DNA of 8,482 nt from assembly GCA_002429315.1 (NCBI GenBank), contig DIZC01000084.1, positions 1-8,482 of the forward strand, written 5' to 3'. The notes below the pieces were generated by a model. The model ran no database searches. It was not told the DNA's origin and saw only the letters and a list, made by a program, of their open reading frames with translations. Origin of the DNA: Alphaproteobacteria bacterium UBA6038 (GTDB lineage: Bacteria > Pseudomonadota > Alphaproteobacteria > Micropepsales > Micropepsaceae). Below, one piece after another: positions 1 through 5,790 of this stretch (positions within the stretch are counted from its first letter, which is position 1; each line of letters starts with the position of its first letter). The position numbers and the translations under genes are program-made.

Positions 1-520
1 CGTGGTCCCCCTCCCCCGCTTTGCGGGGGAGGAACCAAAGCGGTCGAGCTTTCCTAGCCATCGCCCCCAAGCGACGCGGCAGGAAATGCGTCAGCGGGGA
101 CGCGAGCCGCGCAAGAGCAAGTGCGATGCGGGTGAGGGTTGGGCGGGTGAGGACGGTGGCAATGGTCCAGCGCAACATCCGATCGGAGAGCGGGCGGCGA
201 TAGTTCTGTTCGATGTGCGTGCGCGATTGATCGATGAGGCGGGCGTAGTCGACGCCCGACGGGCAGGCGGTTCGGCATCCGAGGCAGGACAGGCAGCGGT
301 CGAGATGGTGCACGGTTTCGGGTGACGGCGTGCCGCCCTGCTCCAGCATTTGCTGCATCATGACGATGCGGCCGCGCGGGGAATCGCGCTCGTCGCCCAG
401 CAGCACGTATGTCGGGCAGGTCGCGGTGCAGATGCCGCAATGCACGCAGGCTCGGAGATTCCTCTCGGCTTCGGCGAGCGAGGGATCGGTGAGCTGCTCT
501 GCGCGAAAGTGCGTGCGCAT
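1..520 (-). CDS. glcF: Glycolate oxidase iron-sulphur subunit GlcF (partial, C-terminus beyond window)
   Basis: GlcF is the iron-sulphur subunit of the GlcDEF glycolate dehydrogenase and passes electrons from the flavin subunits to the respiratory chain. The first 173 codons are present. Two ferredoxin-type 4Fe-4S motifs are visible: Cys25, Cys28, Cys31 and Cys35 (ACVHCGICTATCP), and Cys76, Cys79, Cys82 and Cys86 (RCLSCLGCRTACP). The segment TCPTYVLLGDERDSPRGRI between them is typical of GlcF. The family is about 400 residues long, so the cysteine-rich CCG domains lie beyond position 1. The ATG at 520 lies 1 nt after the glcE stop (TGAGATG). A GGGAGG Shine-Dalgarno sits within the end of glcE, about 9 nt upstream, which indicates coupled translation. 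Residues 164-171 (LPRKAGEG) are encoded by a perfect palindrome in the expected linker between the ferredoxin part and the CCG domains. Identity is secure; the intactness of the missing part is unknown. Confidence 0.93.
   Translation of the reverse strand, partial: MRTHFRAEQLTDPSLAEAERNLRACVHCGICTATCPTYVLLGDERDSPRGRIVMMQQMLEQGGTPSPETVHHLDRCLSCLGCRTACPSGVDYARLIDQSRTHIEQNYRRPLSDRMLRWTIATVLTRPTLTRIALALARLASPLTHFLPRRLGAMARKARPLWFLPRKAGEGDH
10..32. repeat. GC-rich palindromic repeat inside glcF
   Basis: A perfect 10-bp inverted repeat, CCTCCCCCGC / GCGGGGGAGG, surrounds a TTT loop. Imperfect pairing extends it to about 5-36 (GGT...ACC). The same left arm, letter for letter, recurs at 8466-8475. 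From general knowledge, palindromes of this type are scattered repeats of alphaproteobacterial genomes and are usually intergenic. Here it is read in frame through glcF without a stop. Confidence 0.75.
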
Positions 521-521
521 C

Positions 522-1634
522 TCAGACGCCCTCCCACATCCGGCCGGGGTTGAACAGTTTTAGCGGATCGAACGCGGCTTTCACGCGGCGCGTCAGCTCT
601 GCCCGCACGCGATCTTCCAGCCCGAATGGCGGAATGGAACCGCCGCTGCGCATCTGCACCGGGCGCGCATCGAATGCCCGCGCCCTCGCACGCACATCGC
701 GATCGGATACCAGCCATAGCAAACCGCCCGCCCAATCGGCACACCATGCGGTCGGCTGGATCTCCGCAACGAGTTTCGCCGCGTTCGCCGACGGGACATG
801 GACGCGCCAGAGCATGCTTTCGGCATCGGCGGCGATACGGCCGGATGCGATGTTGTAAAAGATGGCCTCGCCCTCGGAATTCTGCTGAAACTCTGTCACA
901 GACAAGGATCTGAGCATTGCGATTTTCTCGTCGAGAGCGGCACGCGAGCCTTCCAGCCGAATGAAAGCCGTCCCATTGAGAAATGCGAGGCCGGTGGATT
1001 CAATCGGGCTCGACCACACGCGACGGAGCAGCGCGAGCCCATCCTCGAGCGAGAGATCGCGCACCGCAAAAATTGCGGCCGAAGAGGGTTTCGGAAATAG
1101 CCGCAGTGTGACTTCCGTCAGGGGGCCGAGGGTGCCCATGGCGCCGCAGAAGAGTTTCGGAAGATCGAAGCCGGTGACGTTTTTCACCACCTTGCCGCCG
1201 CCCTTGTACGCTTCGCCGAATCCGTTCACGGCGCAAAACCCGAGCAGGTGATCACGACAGCGGCCGTAGCGCATAGCGGCCGAGCCGTTTGCGTCCGCCG
1301 ACAGCACGCCGCCGATGGTGGCGGAGTCTGCGGGCGCGCCGAACAGCGGCCCCCAGTCGGCGGGTTCGAAACCAAGGCGCTGGTTCTTTTCCGCGAGGGC
1401 CGCTTCGATTTCGATAACGGGCGTGCCGGCGCGCGCGGTGATGATCATCTCGTCCGGTTCGTAGCTGACGATACCGCTCAAACAGGAAAGATCGAGCACA
1501 TCATCGCATTCGATCGGCCGGCCGAGGCCACGCTTGGTGCCGTGGCCGACGATCTCGAGCGTGCCGCCGCTCTCTCGCGCGCCGCGAACCACCTCCACCA
1601 CATCTGCTTCGCTGGACACCCGGAACGTCGCCAT
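522..1634 (-). CDS. glcE: Glycolate oxidase FAD-binding subunit GlcE
   Basis: GlcE is the second flavin-binding subunit of membrane-associated glycolate dehydrogenase, which oxidises glycolate to glyoxylate. The 370-residue product is close to the roughly 350 residues of the E. coli protein. FAD-domain (PCMH/FAD_binding_4) signatures run in order: GHGTKRG at 30-36, ATIGGVLSADANGS at 105-118, and GGGKVVKNVTGFDLPKLF at about 145-162, which is characteristic of GlcE. LFNPGRM lies at the C-terminus (360-366). The chosen ATG shares its A with the glcD stop (TGATG), as expected for translational coupling. An open frame continues upstream to 1877, but it only overlaps glcD and does not resemble GlcE. 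The gene is followed 1 nt later by glcF. Confidence 0.95.
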   Translation of the reverse strand: MATFRVSSEADVVEVVRGARESGGTLEIVGHGTKRGLGRPIECDDVLDLSCLSGIVSYEPDEMIITARAGTPVIEIEAALAEKNQRLGFEPADWGPLFGAPADSATIGGVLSADANGSAAMRYGRCRDHLLGFCAVNGFGEAYKGGGKVVKNVTGFDLPKLFCGAMGTLGPLTEVTLRLFPKPSSAAIFAVRDLSLEDGLALLRRVWSSPIESTGLAFLNGTAFIRLEGSRAALDEKIAMLRSLSVTEFQQNSEGEAIFYNIASGRIAADAESMLWRVHVPSANAAKLVAEIQPTAWCADWAGGLLWLVSDRDVRARARAFDARPVQMRSGGSIPPFGLEDRVRAELTRRVKAAFDPLKLFNPGRMWEGV

Positions 1635-3118
1635 CAGAACCGCGGCAGCTCCGGATGGCGCATGCGGCCCTGCTTCACATGCGCATGCCCCTGCTCGATG
1701 CAGGCGGACAATGTCGGGAATACCTTGCCGGGATTGAGCAGGCCGGCGGAATCGAAGGCGCACTTCAGCCGCTGCTGCTGCGCGAGATCGGCTTCCGAGA
1801 ACATTTCCGGCATCAGATCGCGTTTCTCGATGCCGACGCCATGCTCGCCGGTGAGTACGCCGCCGACGGCCACGCACAGCCGCAGGATTTCCGCACCGAA
1901 GGCTTCGGCGCGTTCCAGCTCATCTGCTTTCATCACATCGAAGATGATGAGCGGATGGATGTTGCCGTCGCCGGCGTGAAACACATTACAGAATCCGAGG
2001 CCGTATTCGTTCGACATCTCCGCCATGCGCGCGAGCACCTGCGGTAGGGCACGACGCGGAATGGTGCCGTCCATGCACAGCATGTCGGGCGCGAGCCGGC
2101 CCATGGCGGAGAACGCCGCCTTGCGGCCTTTCCACAGGCGCTCGCGTTCGCGTTCATCGGCGGCCTCGCGCACTTCATAGGCGCCGCTCGCGCGCGCAAT
2201 GTCACTCACCCGCGCGATCCCGTCGGAAACTTCCGCGGCCAGGCCGTCGATCTCGATGATGAGGATGGCTTCGCACTTCGGATAACCGGGCGCGCAATAG
2301 GTTTCGACCGCGTCGATGCAGCGGCGGTCCATGAATTCCATCGCGGCGGGCACGATGCCGGCGGCAATGATGTTGGCGACGCAAACGCCGGTGTCCGGCA
2401 CGGAGTGGAACGCGGCGAGCAGAGTGCGGGTGACCGGCGGTTTCGGCAGAATGCGCACGATCGCTTCCACCACCACGCCCAGCAATCCTTCCGAGCCGGT
2501 GACGACGCCAAGCAGATCGAGCCCCTCGCCGCCGGGCGCCTTGCCGCCGAAACGCAGGCGCGCGCCATCCGGCAACGCGAATTCCACGCCCAGCAGGTTG
2601 TGCGTGGTGAGGCCGTATTTGAGGCAATGCAGTCCGCCGGAATTCTCCGCGATGTTGCCGCCGATGGTGCAGGCGATCTGGCTCGAGGGATCGGGCGCGT
2701 AATAGAAGCCGTCGCCCTCCACCGCGCGGGTGATGGCGGCATTGGTGACGCCCGGCTCGACCACCACGCAGCGGTTTTCGAGGTCGGCCTCCAGGATGCG
2801 ATTCATGCGGCCGAAGCCGAGCAGGATGCCGTCGGCCCGCGGCAGCGCCCCGCCAGACAGCGAGGTGCCGGCGCCGCGCGGCACGATGGGCACGCCCATC
2901 TCGTGGGCGAACGCGAGCACGGCGGAGACCTCGTCCTTGTTCTTCGGCAGCACGCAGACCAGCGGCGCCTGGCGATAGGCGGTGAGCGCATCGCCGTCGT
3001 AGGCGGTGAGCCCCGCGGGTTCGGATACAATGCCATCCGGCACGAGCCGCTTCAGCGCAGCGACGATTTCCTCGCGGCGGGCAACGATCTCCGGATCGGG
3101 TATCGGAAGTGCGATCAC
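1634..3118 (-). CDS. glcD: Glycolate oxidase FAD-linked subunit GlcD
   Basis: GlcD is the catalytic flavoprotein of glycolate dehydrogenase and belongs to the FAD-linked oxidase family (FAD_binding_4 plus FAD-oxidase_C). From the GTG at 3118 it has 494 residues, against 499 in E. coli. Visible landmarks are PRGAGTSLSGGALP from residue 80, YYAPDPSSQIACTIGGNIAE from about 139, HCLKYGLTTHNLL, TGSEG at 207-211, FHAGDGNIHP at 380-389, GEHGVGIEKR at 424-433 and LLNPGKVFPT from 460. The end, HPELPRF, is also typical. The frame stays open upstream through rpmJ, but those codons read rpmJ in the wrong frame, so the in-frame GTG 23 nt after the rpmJ stop is preferred. It has no clear Shine-Dalgarno. 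A 5-bp stem-loop (GGCCC-N6-GGGCC on the minus strand, 3120-3135) lies directly before it. Confidence 0.95.
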   Translation of the reverse strand: MIALPIPDPEIVARREEIVAALKRLVPDGIVSEPAGLTAYDGDALTAYRQAPLVCVLPKNKDEVSAVLAFAHEMGVPIVPRGAGTSLSGGALPRADGILLGFGRMNRILEADLENRCVVVEPGVTNAAITRAVEGDGFYYAPDPSSQIACTIGGNIAENSGGLHCLKYGLTTHNLLGVEFALPDGARLRFGGKAPGGEGLDLLGVVTGSEGLLGVVVEAIVRILPKPPVTRTLLAAFHSVPDTGVCVANIIAAGIVPAAMEFMDRRCIDAVETYCAPGYPKCEAILIIEIDGLAAEVSDGIARVSDIARASGAYEVREAADERERERLWKGRKAAFSAMGRLAPDMLCMDGTIPRRALPQVLARMAEMSNEYGLGFCNVFHAGDGNIHPLIIFDVMKADELERAEAFGAEILRLCVAVGGVLTGEHGVGIEKRDLMPEMFSEADLAQQQRLKCAFDSAGLLNPGKVFPTLSACIEQGHAHVKQGRMRHPELPRF

Positions 3119-3141
3119 GGGCCCATCATAGGGCCAAATGG

Positions 3142-3267
3142 TCAGCCCTGGCGCGCTTTGAAGCGGGGGTTCTTCTTGTTGATGACGTAGGTGCGGCCCT
3201 TCCGCCGGACGATGCGGCAGTCTTTGTCGCGCTTTTTGAGCGAGCGCAGCGAGTTGCGGACCTTCAT
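3142..3267 (-). CDS. rpmJ: 50S ribosomal protein L36 (short, zinc-free type)
   Basis: This small gene of 41 codons plus stop begins MKVRNSLRSLKKRDKDCRIV and ends NKKNPRFKARQG, the unmistakable pattern of bacterial L36. It has only one cysteine and lacks the Cys-Cys-Cys-His zinc ribbon, so it is the C-minus form usual in alphaproteobacteria. L36 is a basic protein of the large ribosomal subunit that binds 23S rRNA. The ATG is preceded by GAAGG (3274-3278) with 6-nt spacing. A near-consensus sigma70-type promoter lies about 50-80 nt upstream, and glcD starts 23 nt after the stop, so rpmJ heads the glycolate oxidase operon. Confidence 0.96.
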   Translation of the reverse strand: MKVRNSLRSLKKRDKDCRIVRRKGRTYVINKKNPRFKARQG

Positions 3268-3288
3268 GACACGCCTTCAACGAAAACA

Positions 3289-3304
3289 GGGCCGAAACCG
3301 GCCC
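3289..3304 (-). promoter_or_regulatory. Hairpin in the rpmJ leader
   Basis: A 6-bp perfect stem (GGGCCG / CGGCCC) with a 4-nt loop lies between the predicted transcription start and the rpmJ Shine-Dalgarno. In the minus-strand transcript it is followed by a U-rich stretch (TGTTTTCGTT), so it resembles a weak intrinsic terminator or attenuator. The hairpin is seen in the sequence; a regulatory role is inferred. Confidence 0.4.
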
Positions 3305-3318
3305 CGAAAGAGGCGCGG

Positions 3319-3347
3319 AACCTAGTGAAGGGGCTTTGCGCTGTCAA
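3319..3347 (-). promoter_or_regulatory. Sigma70-type promoter of rpmJ-glcDEF
   Basis: On the minus strand, a perfect -35 box TTGACA (3347-3342) is separated by exactly 17 nt from TAGGTT (3324-3319), a good -10 box. Transcription should start near 3312, giving a leader of about 45 nt before rpmJ. This is the strongest promoter match in the window, as expected for a ribosomal protein gene. It also argues against starting the divergent transglycosylase gene at 3336 or 3354. Confidence 0.75.
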
Positions 3348-3404
3348 TGCGCCATGGGATGTGCGTTAAAGTGGCAAATCGGCAGGTTTTTCGAGGGTTT
3401 GGGC

Positions 3405-4694
3405 GTGGCTGTGTGGCATAACCGGGCGCTTGTGCTGGCAGCCGCGTTTGCCCCGGTGGCGGTGGCGGCGAGCTGCACGCCGCCCGCCCCGCCGCCTCCG
3501 CAGAGCGCGAACGTCTCCGTGCCGCTTCCGGCGCCGCGGCCGGTTTCCGCCGACACGAAGTTCGCCATCTTCGTGCGCGATTACCGCAACGAAGCGATTG
3601 CGGCCGGCATCCGCCCCGAGACCTACGATGCCTGCATGGCGGGTGTGAGGCGCCTGCCGCGGGTGGAGGAGCTCAACCAGAAGCAGCCGGAGTTCGTGAA
3701 ACCGGTGTGGCAGTACCTGGCCGACACCACGGGGCCGGCGCGCGTGGCGCAAGGCCAGCAGCTGATCGCGGACAACGCGGCGATGCTGAATGCCATTCAG
3801 GCGCGCTACGGGATCCCTAAGGAAATTCTTGTCGCCATCTGGGCGATGGAGAGCGCGTACGGCAACGCACAGGGTGGATTCAATCTGTTCTCCGCGCTCG
3901 CCACGCTCGCCTATGACGGCCCGCGGGCCGATTTCGCGCGCGGCGAGCTGATTGCCGCCATGAAGATGGTGGAGCGCGAGCACCTCGAACCCCGCACCCT
4001 GACATCCTCCTGGGCGGGCGCCTTTGGGCAGACGCAGTTCGAGCCGTCGTCGTATCTCGCGCATGCGGTGGATGGCGACGGCGACGGGCGGATCGATCTG
4101 TGGCATTCGCCGGCCGATGCGCTGGCGTCCGCCGCGGTGCTGCTGCATGGCGCAGGATGGCAGCCGGGACAGTGGTGCTACCAGGAAGTGCGCCTGCCGA
4201 ACGGCTTTCCGTATGAGGAAGCCGATGCCGACAACGCACAACCGGTGGCGCATTGGCGCGCGCTGGGCGTTGTGCCCGCGCAGAGCAATGCACTGCCGGA
4301 CGATATGGGACCGGGCGCGATCTATCTGCCGGCGGGCTGGCGCGGACCCGCGTTCCTGCTGTTCGACAATTTCCGCGCCGTGCTGAAGTACAACAATGCC
4401 GCAAGTTACGCGCTGGCGGTGTGCAATCTGGCGGATCGTTTCCGCGGTGGGGGCGCGATTGTGGCGGCGTGGCCCACGAACGAGCGGCCGCTTGGGGCCG
4501 CCGAGCGCATGGCGATGCAGCAGGATTTGCGGGCGCTGGGCTACGATCCCGGCGCGATCGACGGCGTGCTGGGGCGCAAGGTGCGCGCGGCGCTCAGGCG
4601 CTATCAGAAGGATCACCAGCTGCCAGCCGACGGCTATCCCACGGTGGAAATGCTCGCCCGCCTCACCGCCGACCTCAAAAGCCGGGCGAGCTGA
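3405..4694 (+). CDS. Secreted lytic murein transglycosylase (MltB family) with peptidoglycan-binding domain
   Basis: This enzyme cleaves the MurNAc-GlcNAc bond of peptidoglycan and forms 1,6-anhydro-muropeptides in the periplasm. The catalytic domain (SLT_2, glycoside hydrolase family 103 type) spans roughly residues 48-345. It shows the catalytic glutamate in AIWAMESAYG (Glu149), AFGQTQFEPSSYL (FGQTQF at 207-212) and DGDGDGRIDLW from about 223. A PG_binding_1 domain lies at about 362-426 (MQQDLRALGYDPGAIDGVLG). The chosen GTG at 3405 has GAGGG 7 nt upstream and gives an ideal signal peptide (HNRALVLAAAFAPVAVA). Its cleavage site precedes a Pro-rich linker. Cys24 in VAASC could be a non-standard lipobox, so the protein may be either a lipoprotein or soluble. 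The frame is open from TTG 3336 and ATG 3354, but those starts add a long polar N-terminus and overlap the rpmJ promoter. With the 3405 start the product has 429 residues. Confidence 0.92.
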   Translation: MAVWHNRALVLAAAFAPVAVAASCTPPAPPPPQSANVSVPLPAPRPVSADTKFAIFVRDYRNEAIAAGIRPETYDACMAGVRRLPRVEELNQKQPEFVKPVWQYLADTTGPARVAQGQQLIADNAAMLNAIQARYGIPKEILVAIWAMESAYGNAQGGFNLFSALATLAYDGPRADFARGELIAAMKMVEREHLEPRTLTSSWAGAFGQTQFEPSSYLAHAVDGDGDGRIDLWHSPADALASAAVLLHGAGWQPGQWCYQEVRLPNGFPYEEADADNAQPVAHWRALGVVPAQSNALPDDMGPGAIYLPAGWRGPAFLLFDNFRAVLKYNNAASYALAVCNLADRFRGGGAIVAAWPTNERPLGAAERMAMQQDLRALGYDPGAIDGVLGRKVRAALRRYQKDHQLPADGYPTVEMLARLTADLKSRAS

Positions 4695-4811
4695 GGGTAG
4701 CGGCGCCCGCCGAACCTGACGCTCGATCCGCGGGGGCAGGCAAGGTGTCTCAGCTAGTTTGTGCTGATGGGCAATTCCCCAAGGACCCTTCGGCAGCAGC
4801 AGCCGGTGTAC
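4695..4811. other. Convergent intergenic gap, no strong terminator seen
   Basis: 117 bp separate the ends of the transglycosylase gene and the 228-aa gene. Only short GC-rich self-complementary pieces (for example around 4700-4710 and 4793-4808) are present, with no U-tract hairpin. No small gene was found. Base composition drops sharply just to the right, so this gap is the probable left edge of the accessory block. Confidence 0.4.
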
Positions 4812-5498
4812 TCACACAATCCAATGTTTCGTGAACTTTGCATAGTAGTACTCGTCCAAGAACTTCAACATCGTCTTCTGTCGTCCTGCCAATTCGGAGA
4901 GCGTATCCGTAAGCGACTTGCCTGTAGGCTTTCTGGTTGCGTCGTGCTCGCCTTCGAGTCTCTGGCAAGTAACCTTCATCAGATGCATGAAGCGGATATA
5001 CTGTGCTGCATATTGAGATGAATGCTGAAGTCTGCAGTCCAGCCCCTTCGCAATCTCGCGATCCCAGAGTGGGAAAAAAGCAGGCGCGAGTAGGTGTAGC
5101 GCTTTTGCTGCACCAACGGCGGAAAACTTGCCGTTAGCAGCCAAAGCACGCAGCGCTTTGGTGAAAAATTCTTCGACTTCGTTCGCTTCCGTAGCCGGAC
5201 TGTAGGTGTCGATCGTGCGCGATCGATAGCTCGCCAGCGGCAGCTTCTCCGCCACGAGAAATTGTTCAACTCGGAAAAAGTCGGGGGCGCCGTAGCGATA
5301 TGCCGCGTTATTCCAGGTCAACAGCAACACACTTAATGCGTCGGCAAGCTCTGACGGATTCTCTTGAGCGTCGCCGACGAGCCGAAGCGCAATGCGGTAT
5401 AGCGCATCTCTTGACTCATTTTTCGAGAAGGCCTTGCATCCCCGGACCAGCGTCGCGACATCTGAAGGAAGATCAGTCAGCGCGGCTTGGTGTTTCAC
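4812..5498 (-). CDS. Uncharacterised 228-aa protein next to the restriction-modification genes
   Basis: Function not recognised. The product is soluble and largely helical in appearance, with no signal peptide or membrane segment. Its most conserved-looking part is AAKALHLLAPAFFPLWD (about 130-146) followed by REIAKG, with an earlier LLLTWNNAAYRYG (58-70). From memory, the 'K.LH...P..FP.WD..I' pattern recurs in uncharacterised bacterial proteins; this was not checked. The start is GTG 5498, with no Shine-Dalgarno, 12 nt after the stop of the 68-aa gene and in the same frame. Translation therefore probably depends on coupling, or the two ORFs were once one gene split by the TAG at 5513-5511. 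One 60-base sample line (4861-4920) counts as 50% GC, against about 70% in a sample from the methyltransferase. This suggests a different origin from the flanking genes. Confidence 0.75.
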   Translation of the reverse strand: MKHQAALTDLPSDVATLVRGCKAFSKNESRDALYRIALRLVGDAQENPSELADALSVLLLTWNNAAYRYGAPDFFRVEQFLVAEKLPLASYRSRTIDTYSPATEANEVEEFFTKALRALAANGKFSAVGAAKALHLLAPAFFPLWDREIAKGLDCRLQHSSQYAAQYIRFMHLMKVTCQRLEGEHDATRKPTGKSLTDTLSELAGRQKTMLKFLDEYYYAKFTKHWIV

Positions 5499-5510
5499 CG
5501 CGCGCGCGAA

Positions 5511-5717
5511 CTAAGAGCGTGACTTCTTGAGATACTGGCTGAGCGAAGCCGATCCTGTGCGCTCAAGCAGCGTATCGAGTTTCATGTCACTCCGCACATC
5601 GGGAGCAAAGTTCTCGCCATAAGTCTCACGCAATGTGCGGACCTGGGTCGCTCCATTCTTGTGGCGAATTTCGCCATTCTCATCACGGGTGCGACCGTCT
5701 AATCCCTTCGACGCCAT
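5511..5717 (-). CDS. Small 68-aa conserved-looking hypothetical protein
   Basis: Function not recognised. The sequence starts MASKGLDGRTRDENGEIRHK and continues with TLRETYGENFAPDVRSDMKL. It is charged and hydrophilic, with no helix-turn-helix, zinc motif or membrane segment that I can see. The overall pattern (KGLDGRxRDxxGEIxxKxG ... TLRxTYG ... SLSQYLKK) looks like a genuine stand-alone small family that I recall from memory only. The ATG is strongly supported by AAGGAG 6 nt upstream and by a TACAAT -10 box 30 nt upstream. It is the first gene of a leftward operon with the 228-aa gene and diverges from the methyltransferase gene 73 bp away. A role as regulator or partner in the neighbouring defence block is possible but unsupported by any motif. 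Confidence 0.75.
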   Translation of the reverse strand: MASKGLDGRTRDENGEIRHKNGATQVRTLRETYGENFAPDVRSDMKLDTLLERTGSASLSQYLKKSRS

Positions 5718-5723
5718 CGGTTA

Positions 5724-5729
5724 CTCCTT
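5724..5729 (-). promoter_or_regulatory. Ribosome binding site of the 68-aa gene
   Basis: The minus-strand AAGGAG lies 6 nt before the ATG at 5717. This is the best Shine-Dalgarno in the accessory block and fixes the start of the small gene. Confidence 0.75.
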
Positions 5730-5742
5730 CGAGCGAATCACC

Positions 5743-5752
5743 TAGAATTGTA
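5743..5752. promoter_or_regulatory. Overlapping divergent -10 boxes
   Basis: TAGAAT (5743-5748, plus) faces the methyltransferase gene and TACAAT (5752-5747, minus) faces the 68-aa gene. Each matches TATAAT at five of six positions, and the two share bases 5747-5748. Neither has a good -35 box at 17 nt. If both are used, polymerase cannot occupy the two promoters at once. The expected plus-strand start near 5755 leaves a leader of about 36 nt before the methyltransferase ATG. Confidence 0.5.
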
Positions 5753-5781
5753 CCTCTTTACTGCTGAGAACGAAAGGGGTA
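5751..5781 (+). promoter_or_regulatory. Inverted repeat covering the methyltransferase ribosome binding site
   Basis: TACCTCTTT (5751-5759) and AAAGGGGTA (5773-5781) form a 9-bp stem with one T-G wobble around a 13-nt loop. The right arm contains AAAGGGG, the likely Shine-Dalgarno of the methyltransferase (11 nt before ATG). It could be an operator for a DNA-binding regulator. It could also be an mRNA hairpin hiding the ribosome binding site, although a start near 5755 would remove half of the left arm. Confidence 0.45.
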
Positions 5782-5790
5782 CTCTGGAGC

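Noticed and set aside
1635..1877. 81-codon N-terminal extension of glcE
   Set aside because: It overlaps the conserved C-terminal part of glcD. The ATG at 1634 matches the usual GlcE length and overlaps the glcD stop in the usual coupled way.
1248..3190. Long plus-strand ORFs (1248-1979, 2405-3190) antisense to glcD and glcE
   Set aside because: They lie entirely over conserved GlcD/GlcE coding sequence and have no recognisable product or ribosome binding site.
3119..3280. N-terminal extension of glcD up to 3280
   Set aside because: The extra codons overlap rpmJ in another frame. The rpmJ reading is a full, recognisable ribosomal protein, so the extension is not real.
3366..4616. 416-codon minus-strand ORF antisense to the transglycosylase
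   Set aside because: It is a long frame produced by high GC. The opposite strand encodes an MltB-type enzyme with all expected motifs, whereas this product is low-complexity Arg/His-rich.
5718..5790. C-protein gene or typical C-box pair controlling the restriction-modification genes
   Set aside because: No helix-turn-helix ORF of C-protein size is present in the block. The inverted repeat found does not look like the tandem C-box arrangement that I know.
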